This document shows positions 33,943-46,060 of a stretch of 64,000 nucleotides of DNA, in pieces. How positions within the stretch are numbered: the first letter of the stretch is position 1; each line of letters begins with the position of its first letter. The DNA is from Triatoma infestans (Eukaryota > Arthropoda > Insecta > Hemiptera > Reduviidae), in assembly GCA_011037195.1 (NCBI GenBank), contig JAAEAF010000379.1:186001-250000 (forward strand), read 5' to 3'. Both the position numbers and the translations under genes were made by a program. The notes under the pieces are model-generated. The model saw only the letters and a list, made by a program, of their open reading frames with translations, had not been told where the DNA came from and ran no database searches.

Positions 33943-34650
33943 AATGGAAAAAACAACCTGAGCATAGGTGCTTGAATCAATGGTTAATGAGATTGGATTC
34001 GTGGATTATAATATAAGACTAATAATGAAGTTTCAGAAATAGCAGTTTAGTTTCTCGCAAATGAAACATCACAGTCTGCAAACCAAACCTAAAAAACTTC
34101 CTTTCTACGAAACGAAGCAAGCGGTTCCAATAATTTTGGACAGATGGCGATATAATTCCTGTAATAATTAAGCATAGACAAGTATGATTTAAGCTTGTTA
34201 TATTTTGTGGAGAAGGAATTGACACAATTTTCTCGATTTTGACTTGGAACTTTTACCAAGACTTGAGACTGTGAAACTGGGGAATTCCAGAGAATTCACG
34301 AAAAATTCCCTCCTCTGTACATTAATGTTGACATTAAAACTATATAACGCTGATAAAACTTTGTTTAAAACCACACAAGATTGGGCAACACCTCCGCACG
34401 AAATATCGAATCCAAACCATCGAAACTAAATATAGAATCTATTACCATTTGAAAAATAGCAGGTGCTGGGGAAAGACAAGTCGCTTAAATGAATATAGTC
34501 CATTTTGAGTGTTAATACTTAATAACTCCAGACTGGACTTACCGACTTTCGATTAAACATGGAACTTCATTATTAGTCTTGTATAACACACGAATCCAAT
34601 CTCATTAACCATTGATTCAAGCGCCTATGCTCAGGTTGTTTTTTTCCATT
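33943..34650. mobile_element. Foldback/MITE-like element with ~88-bp inverted ends
   Basis: 33943-34032 (AATGGAAAAAACAACCTGAG to AATGAAGTT) is the reverse complement of 34563-34650 (AACTTCATT to CAGGTTG...CCATT) with few mismatches. The interior of about 530 bp shows no transposase. It includes a 61-codon frame (34244-34429) that I consider chance. I see no clear target duplication at the ends. Confidence 0.75.
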
Positions 34651-36480
34651 AATTAGCTCAAGAAGACAAAAACATATGCAACCAACGAATATATTAAAAA
34701 CATCATCTGGAAGAAGGAGAGGATATTTATCTATAAGAACTGAGGATTAACAGATACTTTAAGATTAACATAAATACGAAGCTGACCTAACTTTTTAGGA
34801 ACACAAACTATGGATGAAGCCCTAGACTATAATTCATTTTTTTTTTTTTAATTATTCCAGTTGATCCAATCTCAGGAGCTCTTGAGCTATGACTTCACTT
34901 CATTTCCGAGAGCATAGTAGACACTATAAGCCTTTGGAAAAGTGGAATAACCCCATTTTTTAAATTGAAGTTAACCTTAACTTGTTTGATGGGCAATTAT
35001 TGTTTTAGGCATCATGAGATAATTGTCTCACTATTATTAATGCAAGCTAAAAAATATTCAAAAGGTTCGCAATTGGGTTAAAGGGCTGGCACTGAAATTT
35101 TTATGCTGATTTTTCTTTAAAATGTTTCTCGAAATGATATCCTTGTCACCAGACATGTTATGTATGTAAATCCTCGTCCTGACTGTTATACTGATAAATA
35201 TTATGAAGTAAATAGAATTTGACCAAGTGATCCAATAAAGTTGAGTAGATAGCTTGGAGACTGAGAAACGCCACACTAAACAGATTACTGTTCATTTTAT
35301 AAAGAACAGACAACACAATACACATTAATGACACCACTTAACTCGGTGCTGTAAACTGAAAGACTAATTAAAGAAACTGTACAGACTATGACAAGACTTG
35401 ACTTAAAAATATACTTTGCACTGCTAGCTGAACAGTCTCAGGCTAACCTTCGTATTGTGTACATACATCGTGTTGATCAGTAAGCAAACTAAGTAATATT
35501 GTATTAGTTAGAAAGTTGATTATTAACTTTATTTTAAAGTTTTTTGTTTATTCTCTTCTTCTGGATGAGCATTGTGCATTTTTTTAGTTTTTTCTAATTT
35601 AAATTGTTATTACTATTAATTTTAATTTTGGTAAAGTTTTGTAATGGATGAAAAGATAAGTGAGGCTATACCACCTGATAAGGAACCGCCAGACAAAGTG
35701 ACAAAGATGAGAAAATGAAACCCTGTGATGGGTATGTAGACAATGAGAAAGTCAGAAATATGTTTTATTTGAAAAATATCAAAATTATGAAGATTATTCT
35801 AACATTCGCTGGCAAAAAGGGTACACACAGGTAGAAGACTCTTGTTACAGTAGAGTTCATAGAACTCAGTCACCCTTGTCTTTTGCCCTTCTCAAAGGAG
35901 AGGATTTGAACTATCAAGTGAGGGCATTCTTTCAAGACAGTCTGAATTAGACATTCTACCAATCAATATCAGTGCCAGTCATAAGTTAAAACAAGTTAAA
36001 TCAATCTAGCTAGTTTCAGTATACTTATAAGCATATTATTATGATATTGAAAGTATTTAAATTCATTTAGAGAATATATTTATTGTTAACAGTGGTGACT
36101 ATTTACGTATTTCTTATACTTCTCTCTCTTTAAACATACACACAAGCCCTTTACAAAACCGCTCACGCCACAAGCTACTACTACTTCACAAACAACATCA
36201 CATCACACAACTACATTTCACAATACATTCCTACTGGAACAGTACTGTTAACTTTCAGGGGACCAACTCTGCCTGATTAGGTATAAATGTATGCGTTACG
36301 TCAGATGCAATGTAGAACCATATGTTCATAGTGTAAGTAGAGCGTACGTCTTACGCCAGGGTCGCTAACGAGCACACCGCACTAAGTAATGAACTGCTCT
36401 TTCCCCTCTCATGCAGACAAATCGTTCGTTTATTGCCGAAAATAAACGATCTAATTATTACATTAATACTGTGCCAGTAA
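34651..36480. other. No firm gene; possible element D ORF1 scraps
   Basis: At 35644 a short frame reads MDEKISEAIPPDKEPPDKV. At about 35745-35825 another frame has KYQNYEDYSNIRWQKGTHR. They lie 5' of the element D endonuclease on the same strand, so they could be remnants of its ORF1, but no zinc knuckle is visible. Confidence 0.3.
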
Positions 36481-36897
36481 ACAATAAAAAGCCAATTAAT
36501 TCACTTCCTTCTTATGAATCTGAAAGAAAAAATTGCTTATTACTCTTCAAGTTCCTAAACATATACCCGGCGGTTTAAAGTATTAATATAAATCAGGTTT
36601 GCGAAGCGGCTATCATGTGTTAAAAACTATAGACAAATCAGGGGTCGCGTTACTAATAAAAAATACTGTTTTATTTTCTGAAATTAAAAATCTTGCTTCT
36701 CCATCAGGTGTTATGTGTGTAGGCGCATCTGTATTTATCTGTAATTTATTTATAATTTTTCTGTATAATAAACCCAACAATTAATATTCCACAGAGGGTA
36801 TGGAAACGTTTCTTTGACAGTGTCCCTCGACCTGCAGTTATATGTGGAGATTTCAACTGCCACCACTCCGCATCGCTTGGTAGCGATATTACTGATA
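36481..36897 (+). pseudogene. Element D (RNase H-bearing non-LTR), endonuclease part 1
   Basis: Plus-strand frames carry 'GVALLIKNTVLFSEIKNL' and, after a shift, 'VICGDFNCHHSASLGSD', the GDFN catalytic motif of AP-type endonucleases. The domain is cut at 36898-36902 by the BEL/Pao insertion and resumes at 42862 in the same phase. The N-terminal WN.N and E motifs are not recognisable, so the copy is either 5'-truncated or too eroded at its start. Confidence 0.8.
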
Positions 36898-36902
36898 GTA
36901 AA

Positions 36903-37095
36903 TGTTATGTCATGGAGTTGTTCGTCTGGGTAATAAATTAAGACAAGTCACTTCTCCGACCATAAGTGGACTGTATTATTTTTATTTGTATGTTACATGA
37001 AACTCCCCAGCAGAATAATACACAGTTAACCATTATAAAAAAAGAGAGTGCGTATGCAATGTTGCCAACCCTCAAAACAAAATTTCCCTTTAACA
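36903..37095 (-). repeat. BEL/Pao 3' LTR
   Basis: 193 bp. In element sense it starts TGTTAAAGGGAAATTTTG and ends CATGACATAACA. A polypurine tract abuts its 5' edge. Confidence 0.95.
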
Positions 37096-37107
37096 TCCTC
37101 CCCCCCT
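37096..37107 (-). promoter_or_regulatory. Polypurine tract
   Basis: In element sense AGGGGGGGAGGA immediately precedes the 3' LTR. This is the plus-strand primer for reverse transcription in LTR elements. Confidence 0.85.
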
Positions 37108-37421
37108 GTTAAAGAACCCTTTCTTTAACCAAAACCAACAAATTATACAATATTAAACAAATATGTAAATCTAAAAAGTCATTCATTAGTATCTGTATTA
37201 AGTAATGGACACAACCTTTGTCACAGGTCTCTTGAATGTTGAACCGCCTGATGTAGTCACCATAGCCACTCGTACAGTGCTGTCCTTGCCAGGGTGTAGC
37301 TCCGATATTCTAGCCGTTTTTCACATCAATGAAGGTACATTGTCTTCCTTCAGTAAAACCAAAGTGCCTACTGGAATGGCTGCTGCCTGAAACTTCCACT
37401 TGTTCCTAGTCTGTAAATTGG

Positions 37422-38484
37422 TCAAAAGAACTGCTTCATTCTTTGTAGTAAATCCCATCTCTTCAGATAACTGTTAGGTTTCTTAGTTAGGTCAGTCTCA
37501 AGAGGCATAAGGAGAGGACCTCCAATGAGAAAATGAGCGGGAGTCAAGGGTTCATAATCATTAGGATTTTGTGATAAAGGAGTCAATGGTCTAGAATTAA
37601 GACATACCTCAATTTGATTAAGTAATGTGTACGCTTCCTCAAATGTTAGTACCGCAGAACCCATAACCCGCCTAAGATGGTATTTGACTGACTCAACTGA
37701 TGCCTCCCACAACCCACCAAAATGAGTGCACCCGGGGGAATGAAATGCCATTGTATTTTTTCCATACCTAATTGGTTAGATATTGATTCAAATGTATTGT
37801 TTTTTCTGAAATAAACCCTTGAGCTCTCTTACCGCTCCAAAGAAATTTGTGCCATTGTAGATGAGTAGATGTGGGAACTCATACCACGTCTAGCAAAAAA
37901 TCGACGCAAGGCAGCCATGAAGGCAGCCGTAGTCATATCGCTAACCAATTCTAAATGTAGTGCCTTTTGTTTAGTCCTACGACTTATCTTTACGTATATT
38001 GGACCGCAAAAATCCACTCCACATACCTCAAATGGTCTTCTAGGCGTTACTCGATGACTAGGTAATGCCGCCATTTTTGGATAAATAATCCTTGGATTAA
38101 ATCTCTTGCAGCGCATGCAGTTATGAACTATAAATCTACTTCATCTCTACCGCTTAGAGGCAAAAATTCCAAGTGCGTTATTGATAGCAATAGCTGAGGT
38201 CCAGCATGTTGATGTTGTAGATGCAGGTGGGTCATAATTAGTTCTGTAACATAACTCTTGTATGGAAGTACAGCCGGATGAATTTGCTGTACCGGTAAAT
38301 CTGCGTTGACTAACCTTCCTCCTACGCGAATAATTCCAAGTTCATCCAGATAAGGTGATAATGAAGCTAATTTGCTACTCTTGTTTACTTCTCCCTTTGC
38401 TTTTAGCCGTTCTACTTCTGTAGAAAATTCCTGTTGTTGAACCCTCTTTAAAATGATGAGTTTTGCTTCATTGATTTCTCCCAC
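37422..38484 (-). pseudogene. BEL/Pao integrase region
   Basis: Three consecutive broken frames. The zinc-binding N-terminal part (38128-38484) has 'LGIIRVGGRLVNADLP', 'HPAVLPYKSYVTELI' and 'HLHLQHQHAGPQ' of the HHCC finger. The catalytic core (37829-38116) begins at 'RCKRFNPRI' and has 'PFEVCGVDFCGPIYVK' (first Asp) and 'KALHLELVSDMTTAAFM'. The C-terminal part (37422-37751) has 'SPGCTHFGGLWEASVESVK' (the last catalytic Glu lies in WE), 'CLNSRPLTPLS' and 'LTPAHFLIGG'. Stops and shifts separate the blocks, so the enzyme that would insert the cDNA is dead. Confidence 0.92.
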
Positions 38485-38545
38485 CGATAAATCTCCACAT
38501 TGATTTCCCTTATGCCGTGCCTTATTGTAAAACCGAAAAATGTAT

Positions 38546-38988
38546 TCAAACCACTTTAACTAGTTTTGTCCAGGAGGAATATCTTGAAAACAAATCATGC
38601 TCAAATTGCGTTGCACCTAATGAATAGACTAACCTTCTTTCTTCAAATTCTTCTGGTTTTCTCCAATCCGGTGTCCATTTCGGCCATTCCTCAAAATCTT
38701 TCTTAAGCCATGCCGGGCCTCCCACCAAATAATTGAATCCTTTAATTTGCATGGTGTGATACCTGGAGTTATTAGACCCGCTGGATTTTCTGCCGATGAT
38801 ACATAACCCCATTGCCTTTTAAAGGTTACCTCATGAATTTGAGAAACCCTATTTGCTATATATTGCGTCCACTGAACAGGTTCTCCGTAGATCCATGTAA
38901 GAACTACTTGTGAATCAGTCCATAAATAACAGTTCTTCGCTTCTAGCTTCAGTATTTTAATAACCTTATCTATTATTTGTGCCAACAA
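38546..38988 (-). pseudogene. BEL/Pao RNase H region
   Basis: 'NCYLWTDSQVVLTWIYGEP' holds the WTDS.V.L.W motif of BEL-type RNase H. 'YIANRVSQIHEVT' and 'WGYVSSAENPAGLITPG' follow (normally V.....NPADL.SRG; the Asp of PAD has become Gly). Overlapping frames at 38546-38812 and 38629-38988 result from an indel. The domain removes the RNA template during cDNA synthesis. Confidence 0.9.
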
Positions 38989-39230
38989 TAAAGCTGCACA
39001 AAGCCTAAGCGAGGAATAGTTTGCATCTTCTTAGGGCAAACTCACCCTTTTGCACACAGAAGCCGAGCCGTGTTTTCGCCATTCCCTCCGTTTGATGTAA
39101 TGTAAATGCAACAACCAAAAACCTTTGTTAATGCATCGCAAAACCTCTGTAATTTTATGTTTCTACTGACACAAACTCTTCTAGGGCAATAGATGCTATT
39201 CAGTCCTCCCAAAGACCTTCTGAAACAATC

Positions 39231-40442
39231 TCATCGAAATTGTAAACTGGAAGATAATGGTTCATCCCACTTCAAATCATGATGCCATAACTCTTGCAGG
39301 AACATCTTCCCCTTTATAAGTACTGGAGAAAGAAAACCCAAAGGATCCCAGAATTTATTTAAATCAGATAAAATAGCCCTTTTTGTTATTACTAATCCAT
39401 TGTCATTACTATGCACATCCAATCTAAACTGATCTGACTGCGGATTCCAGCTCAAACCTAAAGCCTTAATTGAACCCTCCTTGCTCAAATCAATAACGAA
39501 ATGCTTGCTCTGGATCTCTACTGACAAATTATTCATCAATGTTTTGGAATTAGAACACCATTTTCGGAGTTCAAACCTGCCTTGTGTAATTCCTTACAGA
39601 GTCGTGATTGAATTTTTGAAAGATCTATTTCGGACTCAGCACCTGTCATGAGGTCGTCCATATAGAAATCTGACTGAATTATGTCCGCAACTTGTTTGTC
39701 CCTTGAAATTAGATCTAATCCTACCTGCCTTAAACACCTTAATGCCAGATATGGAGCGCAATTCGTTCAGTATGTAACCGTTCATAACCGAAAAATCTCT
39801 AAAGGTAATTTTGCCGAAGACCTACAAAGTATGCGTTGCATGTCCATATCCGACCTAGTTACTCAATCTGTCTTTACATTTTACAAATGTCCCCGGTTAA
39901 AATGAATGTAGGCAAACGCAATTTAATTAATATTGACCATAAATCGTTCTGTATTGATGGTCCTGTCATCAGCAAATCATTTAAAGACATTTGATTGATC
40001 GATTTAAAAGAAGCATCGAACACCACCCTAACACGAGTAGTAACACTGTCTTCCACTACCGCAGATGTGGCAAATAATATCTCGGACGATTTTCCAGTTC
40101 GTCATCTGGTACCCTTTCCATGTGTCCTAAATTTAAATAATCTTGCATAAAGTCTACGTACTCCCTTTTTAGTTCAGCTTGATTGCTTAAACGCCTTTCT
40201 AAAGCAAGAAATCTATTTTTCGCTCCTGCCAATGAATCACCTATTTCTGAAGATTGTTTTCTAAAAGGGAGCTGAACGATGAATCTACCTTCTTTGTTTC
40301 GTTTGTAGGTATCAATAAATAATTCCTCACAAATTATATCTTCTTTAACCTTGTCAGTTTTTACTGATCTAGTCAATAGGCATGAATTTTCTGAACTATT
40401 AGTTTTTGCAGTACATTTCCTGACACCACCCAACCTAAGCAA
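39231..40442 (-). pseudogene. BEL/Pao reverse transcriptase
   Basis: N-terminal part 'GRFIVQLPFRKQSSEIGDS' and 'ELKREYVDFMQDYLNLGHM' (40056-40442). Next 'TRVRVVFDASFKSINQMSLN' appears in shortened form, with 'LPTFILTGDICKM' (motif A) at 39874-40056. The catalytic YMDD is legible at 39653-39664, outside any long frame. The thumb follows (39231-39539) with 'KALGLSWNPQSDQFRL', 'ILSDLNKFWDPLGFLSPV' and 'FLQELWHHDLKWDEPL'. Catalytic residues are intact, but frameshifts around 40056, 39874 and 39540 break the chain. Confidence 0.93.
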
Positions 40443-40961
40443 GTATTAACTAAAACCAGTCCATTATTTTTTCCTAAATGGTAGTAATGTTCTGATAATA
40501 AAGAAAAGAATATTTCACAGCCCAAAATACCATGTACCTTTTGTTCCGAATGTAAGAATTCTGGGTCTGCCAACCTTTGATTAATATAAAAGGGAATTCT
40601 CCAATGTTTAGTGTTTATTTCTCTTTTTGTTGCCAAATTGATCGTTGGTAGGACATTAAATACCAATCGAGTCTTAAAATCTGAATTTAATGAGGAAATA
40701 TTTGCTACAACACTCTGATACATCCGTTTTGTTTCCTGTTACCCCCACCACCGCTGTATTGACCTTGGTAAACGGTAACGCAAGTTGTTCTGCTAATACC
40801 TTTTCTATAAAATTTGATTCCGATCCGCTATCGAGAATAAATCTACATTTATGTGCCTTTCCTTGTTTATCGTATATGTTTACTACTGCTGTTGCAATTA
40901 ACGCGCAATCACTAACTCTTGCTAAACCGGCATATTTAATATCATTTACAGAACCTTTCAT
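40373..40961 (-). pseudogene. BEL/Pao aspartic protease region
   Basis: 'ALIATAVVNIYDKQGKAHKC' leads to the active site 'RFILDSGSESNFIEKVLAEQ' (DSG triad). The downstream protease-RT connector 'VHGILGCEIFFSLLSEH' is in a second frame (40373-40723). The domain would cut the Gag-Pol chain. Confidence 0.92.
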
Positions 40962-41176
40962 TGTCTCGAGATGTTTTGTGTCATTCTTATCTATAAATTC
41001 ACCCTTTGTTACAGCCGCATGAACTCTGGTTCCCTTAGATGAATCCTTTTGTATTTTTAAAGAACCCTCAACTTTAAAGAATCCTTTGATCTAATTGCAC
41101 AGATTAGAGTGTTATGTTTGCCATTACAATGTTTACAATTTGAACTTTTTGCAATCTTTTACTAAATGACCGAAGG

Positions 41177-42290
41177 CTAAGAATTCCAACAATGATTATT
41201 TGATTTAACTATATTTCGTCTTTCATCTATAGTCATTTGTATAAAAGTTTCACAATTGAAACGTTTATGACTTCCCTTTCCACACAAAAAACACGAATCG
41301 GAATTGCCGACAAAGAGACACAACTTGTTTGGTTTATTTCCAGTGTGATTTAATTTATTTTGCCTTTTAGAATATTTTAAAATTTCTACTTGATTACCTT
41401 GAGTTGTTTTGGCTTCATAGGACTCCAACCACAAATACCTTTCTTCCAAAAACCTATTTAATTTTTCGAAAGTTGGGTAATGTTTAGTAGGATTAGCTTC
41501 TTCCCAACATCGCAATGTAATATTATCAAATTTTGAAGTTAATAAGTATACCAGTAATGGCCTCCAAAATGTCGTTGGTTGATCCAATAATGTTAAGGCC
41601 TTTATATGTTTGTTATATAAACTATGAAGTTGATGTAATGCCTTTGCCGACTGAGATGTAATTCCTTTCTGCATTAAATAGAGCTGATATGTGGGCCTCA
41701 ATAGTAAATTATGTTGTTCTTGTACATTGAACATAACTCTTCCTAAACTATGTTATAATTTTTCCCTGAAATTGCAATGTTGTTAACTATGTCTGCCGCG
41801 TCCCCTTCTAATAAACTAATCAAATAATGGAATTTCTCAATTGGTTGTAATTCTTTTTCGTCATGCATTAGTCCTTTAAATGTTTCATAAAACTGAACCC
41901 AATTTTCATATGATCCATCAAATTTCTTTATGTCAATTTAGATTTTCCTAACCTTGAATAATTAGACCCTAATTTATGTGACTGTGCATTTGACTTAGGG
42001 TTTTCCCGTTTAATCTTAAGTAAGTTACTCTGAATCCGAAAAAATAATTCTTCAAAATTCTCTCTCTCTATTTCCTGTTTCTCAGCTATTTCTTTAAACA
42101 CATCTACCAACTCTTCAATTTCACTCTGAACTGAATTGAAGCTGGCCCATATTTCTGATAATTTAAATTTCCTACCCTCAAGTAATTCAAAATCACTGCC
42201 TTCTTTGTTAAATTTGTCAATGAACTGCCCAATCCTAGTAAGGGACGCCTTTACCCTTCCCCGTTTAGCTTCTAATTTGTTAAATACCAC
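41177..42290 (-). pseudogene. BEL/Pao gag
   Basis: The first part (41928-42290) starts MVFNKLEAKRGRVKASLTRI, the usual coiled BEL gag N-terminus ('KR...KASLTR...F'). The second (41177-41734) has 'ALTLLDQPTTFWRPLLVYLL', 'KFDNITLRCWEEAN' and the CCHC-type zinc knuckle 'CFLCGKGSHKRFNC'. About 190 bases between them are out of frame. The protein would package the element RNA. Confidence 0.92.
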
Positions 42291-42644
42291 CTTCGTTGTT
42301 TCCTAATAATCAAAATACCAAACAAAATAAAAATGTAAACCTAATTTATGAAATTAATCAAACAATAAAAAAATGAATTAAAACTGTAAAATTATGTTTA
42401 AACTTATAATCCCCAACGTTTGTGTAATACAAATCAAGGCATGCTCAATTAAAACCAAGTAATAGAAAGTTGAAAGAAAAATGAGGAAGAGACTGACCTT
42501 AATTGTTCCTTGTTGTACCCAAAGTTTAAAAGTTCTGAACCTCTGATTGTTTGTATTTCAACCTTTGAAAAAAATTCTAACCCTGAATGAATCCGTATTT
42601 CTCCTGGTAGACGAAAATGTTGTAACCATGAATCTTGAATCCTA

Positions 42645-42661
42645 TGTGGCTCGGAGGACCA
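42645..42661 (-). promoter_or_regulatory. BEL/Pao primer-binding site
   Basis: In element sense TGGTCCTCCGAGCCACA lies 3 bases inside the 5' LTR. It begins with TGG, complementary to the CCA end of a tRNA. I cannot name the tRNA. Confidence 0.75.
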
Positions 42662-42664
42662 AAA

Positions 42665-42856
42665 TGTTATTTTATGGAGTTGTTCGTCTAGGTAATAAAT
42701 TAAGACAAGTCACTTCTCCGACCATAAGTGGACTGTATATTTTTATTTGTATGTTACATGAAACTCTCCAGCAGAATAATACACAGTTAACCATTATAAA
42801 AAAAAAAGAGTGCGGATGCAATGTTGCCAACTCTCAAAACAAAATTTCCCTTTAAC
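42665..42856 (-). repeat. BEL/Pao 5' LTR
   Basis: 192 bp, nearly identical to 36903-37095. The promoter and transcript start should lie here, but no clear TATA box is distinguishable in the AT-rich sequence. Confidence 0.95.
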
Positions 42857-42861
42857 AGTAA

Positions 42862-44560
42862 AGGTAGATCTCTTCTGTTGGCCGCAGAAGAAGCTAATTT
42901 TTTATTTTTAAATGATGGTAGTCCAACTCTCATTGGAAACATAAATCAGATTAGGCGTTCAGTAATAGATATGACTCTCTGTTCGAATGGCTTCGCTGCC
43001 AGTTTTGACTGGGCAGTTATACAGCAGCCAATGGGCTCAGTCCATCTTTCCATACTTATTAGCTCAATCCATTTAACTTTAAGTGAATGTAGGTATTATC
43101 CTACAAGAAAATGGAATATTAATAAGGCCGATTGGGAGAAGTTTACAACTCACTTTACTAATTGTAACTATGCCGATACTTATGAGTCGTTCATAAATAA
43201 CCTGAATACAGCCTGTGAAAAATCGATACCAGTTAAGAAGAAAATTAAAATGAAGCGATACCATACGGTCTAGCGATCACAGAGTTGTGCACACGCAATG
43301 AAGGAACGGCAGGCAAGTTATATAGATTACAAAAGGAACCCTACGTTAGAGAATTACCTCAGTTACAAACGTACGGTAAAGGAGGCTAAGAAAAATTCTT
43401 GGGAGGAATACTGTAATCACATAAATGGGAGCACCCCAATTAAAAATATCTGGGAGAAAATTAAAAGTTGGTGAAGTATACCCCAAATCGGAAATAGGTG
43501 ATTGGACGTATGAATTCTTAAATAAAATAACTCCAGCATATGTGCCTTCTAATTCTCTTTCAATGGTCTCTCTAGTACTATAGCAACATCTGTTAGATAA
43601 AATTTCATCTGCTGATCTCTTCTGCCATACAACATTCTGGTAACTTAGCCCCCGGTAGAGACCATATAGTGTATTCAATATTACAAAAGCTTCTTATCCA
43701 TACAATAAATAATCTACGAGATTTATTCACAAAATGTGGCTGTCTGGTGAGTTTCCTAGTCCTTGGAAAGAGTATATGGTTGTCCCCATTTTGAAACCAG
43801 GGAATCCGCCTCAGGAAGCTACGTCTTATAGACCGATATCCTTATCGTCTTGCGTTCTAAAAACTTTCGAGAGGTTGTTGAAGAGAAGAATGGAATGGTG
43901 TTTGAGTATCTCAACAAACTCCCTAATAGCCAGTTTTGATGTCAACGGGAAAATCAACCATGGATGCTATATGTAAAATTATAACTGACATTTTGTTAGG
44001 TTTCTCTAATAACTGTACTACACTGGCAATATTTTAGACATAAGCGATGCCTATGACAGTGTTGATTTTAACATTCTATGTAGCAGTATGTCTAAATTGG
44101 GATTTCCAACTATGTTTATTGCAAAACTGGTCGGGTTATTGAATAATAGACATTTATGTGCGATTAATAATTTGTTAGGTCCTAGGAGGGCTCAGATCGG
44201 TTTACCGCAAGGTGGAATATTGAGTCCGCTCCTGTATGCGGCATATGTGGCCGATATTGTTAACTACATTTCCTGAAGGAGTTGAAATAATTCAGTATGC
44301 CGACACCCTATGCATTTATGTCACAAATAAGGATTTCAATATTTGTCAAAGTAAATTAGACACTTCTATGAAAGAATTAAAAAAATGGTTTAGCAAAAAT
44401 AGGTCGAATATCTTTTCAGAAAAAACAGTGGTCTGCCCATTTACGAGAAAAAGAAGCTTGCCAATCTCAGAAGAGATTTCGCTTGGTGGAATGCGCTTTC
44501 TTTGCAAGACAATAGTCAGATTTCTGGTTTATTTATGGACAAGTCGTTGAACTGGGCATC
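42862..44560 (+). pseudogene. Element D, endonuclease part 2 and RT
   Basis: Resumes with 'AEEANFLFLNDGSPT' and 'RRSVIDMTLCSNG', the endonuclease block whose N-terminal half is 6 kb upstream. The catalytic SDH is eroded (GSVHLS). The linker has KNSWEEYCNHINGSTPIKN. The RT shows 'WKEYMVVPILKPGNPP', 'SYRPISLSSCVLKTFERLL', 'LDISDAYDSVDF'-like motif A at 44034-44065, 'IGLPQGGILSPLLYAAYVAD' (motif B) and 'IIQYADTLCIYV' (motif C as YADT, second Asp lost). Frames break near 43270, 43980 and 44260. Loss of the second Asp is a point defect independent of the frameshifts. Confidence 0.88.
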
Positions 44561-45460
44561 TCACATTAAATCATGTATTGGATAAATCCGAAAAAATATG
44601 TTAACATTCTTAGAATGATTACAAATATAAACTGGGGTGCAGATCCTGGCACTGCTCAAATATTCTATAGGGAACAATTAGATCCATACGAGATTATGGT
44701 TCGATTTTCTATGATCATGCCAGTGGGACAAATTTGAAGAGACTAGATGTATTGCAGAATCGTTGTCTACGTCTTTGTTACGGGTTTTTAAAATCTATTC
44801 CCATAGATATTCTGCTGTCAGAGGCAGGTGAACTACCGTTGACACATAAGAGGAAAATGTTATCGAACAGAGTAGTAGTGAAATATGCAACTTCTAATGA
44901 GATAGTAATAATAAGAAAAATTAATAATCTAAATGTGTCCTAACATCAAGGTACTGGCAAAAGAAGAAGACACCTCTTATAACTTCAACTTTTGGGGATA
45001 ATGCCCCATTCTTGGTGCCCTGCAAAAGAATTCTCAATTGCCATCATTTTCTGTTGACTATCAGGTTCTAAATCGATCGCTGCAAATTTATTTCTGCGGC
45101 CAGCCGGCAGATTTGCAATATTCCGATAAGTATGTACTTGATTACGTGTCTCAAAAGCGGCTTAAGTCGTAGTTATTATACACTGATGGTTCAAAGACGC
45201 AAAATGAAGTAGGATGTGCCGTTTATGATCATAAGGGGGATCACGTTATAAAGTTTAGATTGCCTGATATCTATACGATATTCTCTGCTGAGATGTACGC
45301 TATAGCCGCAGCCCTGAAGTACGCTTTAGATTCAGGTATTAAAGAAAATTGGGTCGTTTTATCGGGCAGCAAAAGCTCTCTTCTTAAACTGAGTAACTGT
45401 ACTAAGAATTTGAATTTCAACATATTCTCAGTGAAATTGTAGTAAGTGTTATCAGCTCTC
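44561..45460 (+). pseudogene. Element D, RT thumb and RNase H
   Basis: 44734-44943: 'LDVLQNRCLRLCYGFLKSIP' and LPLTHKRKML, the standard thumb blocks. From 45180: 'YTDGSKTQNEVGCAVYDH' (first Asp of RNase H), 'IFSAEMYAIAAALKYAL' (Glu) and 'WVVLSGSKSSLLKL', where the third catalytic Asp has become Gly. The fourth block, 'FVWIKAHANMTENERADS', comes after a frame change at about 45440. The element thus resembles C in layout. Confidence 0.85.
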
Positions 45461-46060
45461 AACTAAAGGAAGTGCAGTCTGCTTTGTATGGATCAAGGCA
45501 CATGCAAATATGACGGAAAATGAGCGGGCTGATTCTTTTGCGAAACAAGCTATTTGCGACGGGATGATCGTTAACAGTAAAGTTCCTCTAAGTGACGTAA
45601 TTCCTGTTAGCCAAAAAAGAATTTGGAATGACTGGCAAGGTAAATATGAGGAGTCTCTAAAGGGGTTATTTTATAAATCCTAAATCCTGAAATTCATAGA
45701 AGGCCGTGGCATTATGGGATTGCCTATTAATAAGAAACATGTAAGAATAATTTGCAGAATGCGAGCTAATCACGGTCTATGTAAGGCTTACTGCATAACG
45801 CACGGTCTATGTAAGGATTGGCATATCAGGGAACTCGCAATGTAATGAATGTGAAGAGACGGAAACGCTAGAATATTTAATAATGATTTGACCCGGGTAT
45901 GCGAGAGAAAGAAAAGTATTGTTTACCAAAATTTCTGAAACAATTGCAAACCCCTTTAATTATAAATCACTACTACAGGCACCAGCTTTAGAGCTGTGTA
46001 ATGCCATATCTAAATTTTTAGTTCTGCCAATAGAAAAGTTTAATGATGGATAAGTAGAAT
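45461..46060 (+). pseudogene. Element D, C-terminal domain
   Basis: In broken frames: 'AFVWIKAHANMTENERADSF', then 'HVRIICRMRANHGLCKAY' and 'CNECEETETLEYLIMI', a knuckle missing its His and last Cys. A 16-bp segment CACGGTCTATGTAAGG is duplicated (45771 and 45801). 'NAISKFLVLPIEKF' ends the frame. The 3' end of the element is not sharply marked; it probably lies before 46150. Confidence 0.75.

Larger units (their letters stand above)
36903..42856 (-). mobile_element. BEL/Pao LTR retrotransposon, complete length, nested
   Basis: 5954 bp, bounded by TG...CA LTRs (36903-37095 and 42665-42856) and by a 5-bp target duplication GTAAA (36898-36902 and 42857-42861). The 5' LTR is the right-hand one because all genes read leftward. 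By hand alignment the LTRs differ by about seven substitutions and two small indels (about 96 percent identical). Gag, protease, RT, RNase H and integrase are all present in BEL order but broken. It sits inside the endonuclease of element D. Confidence 0.96.
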
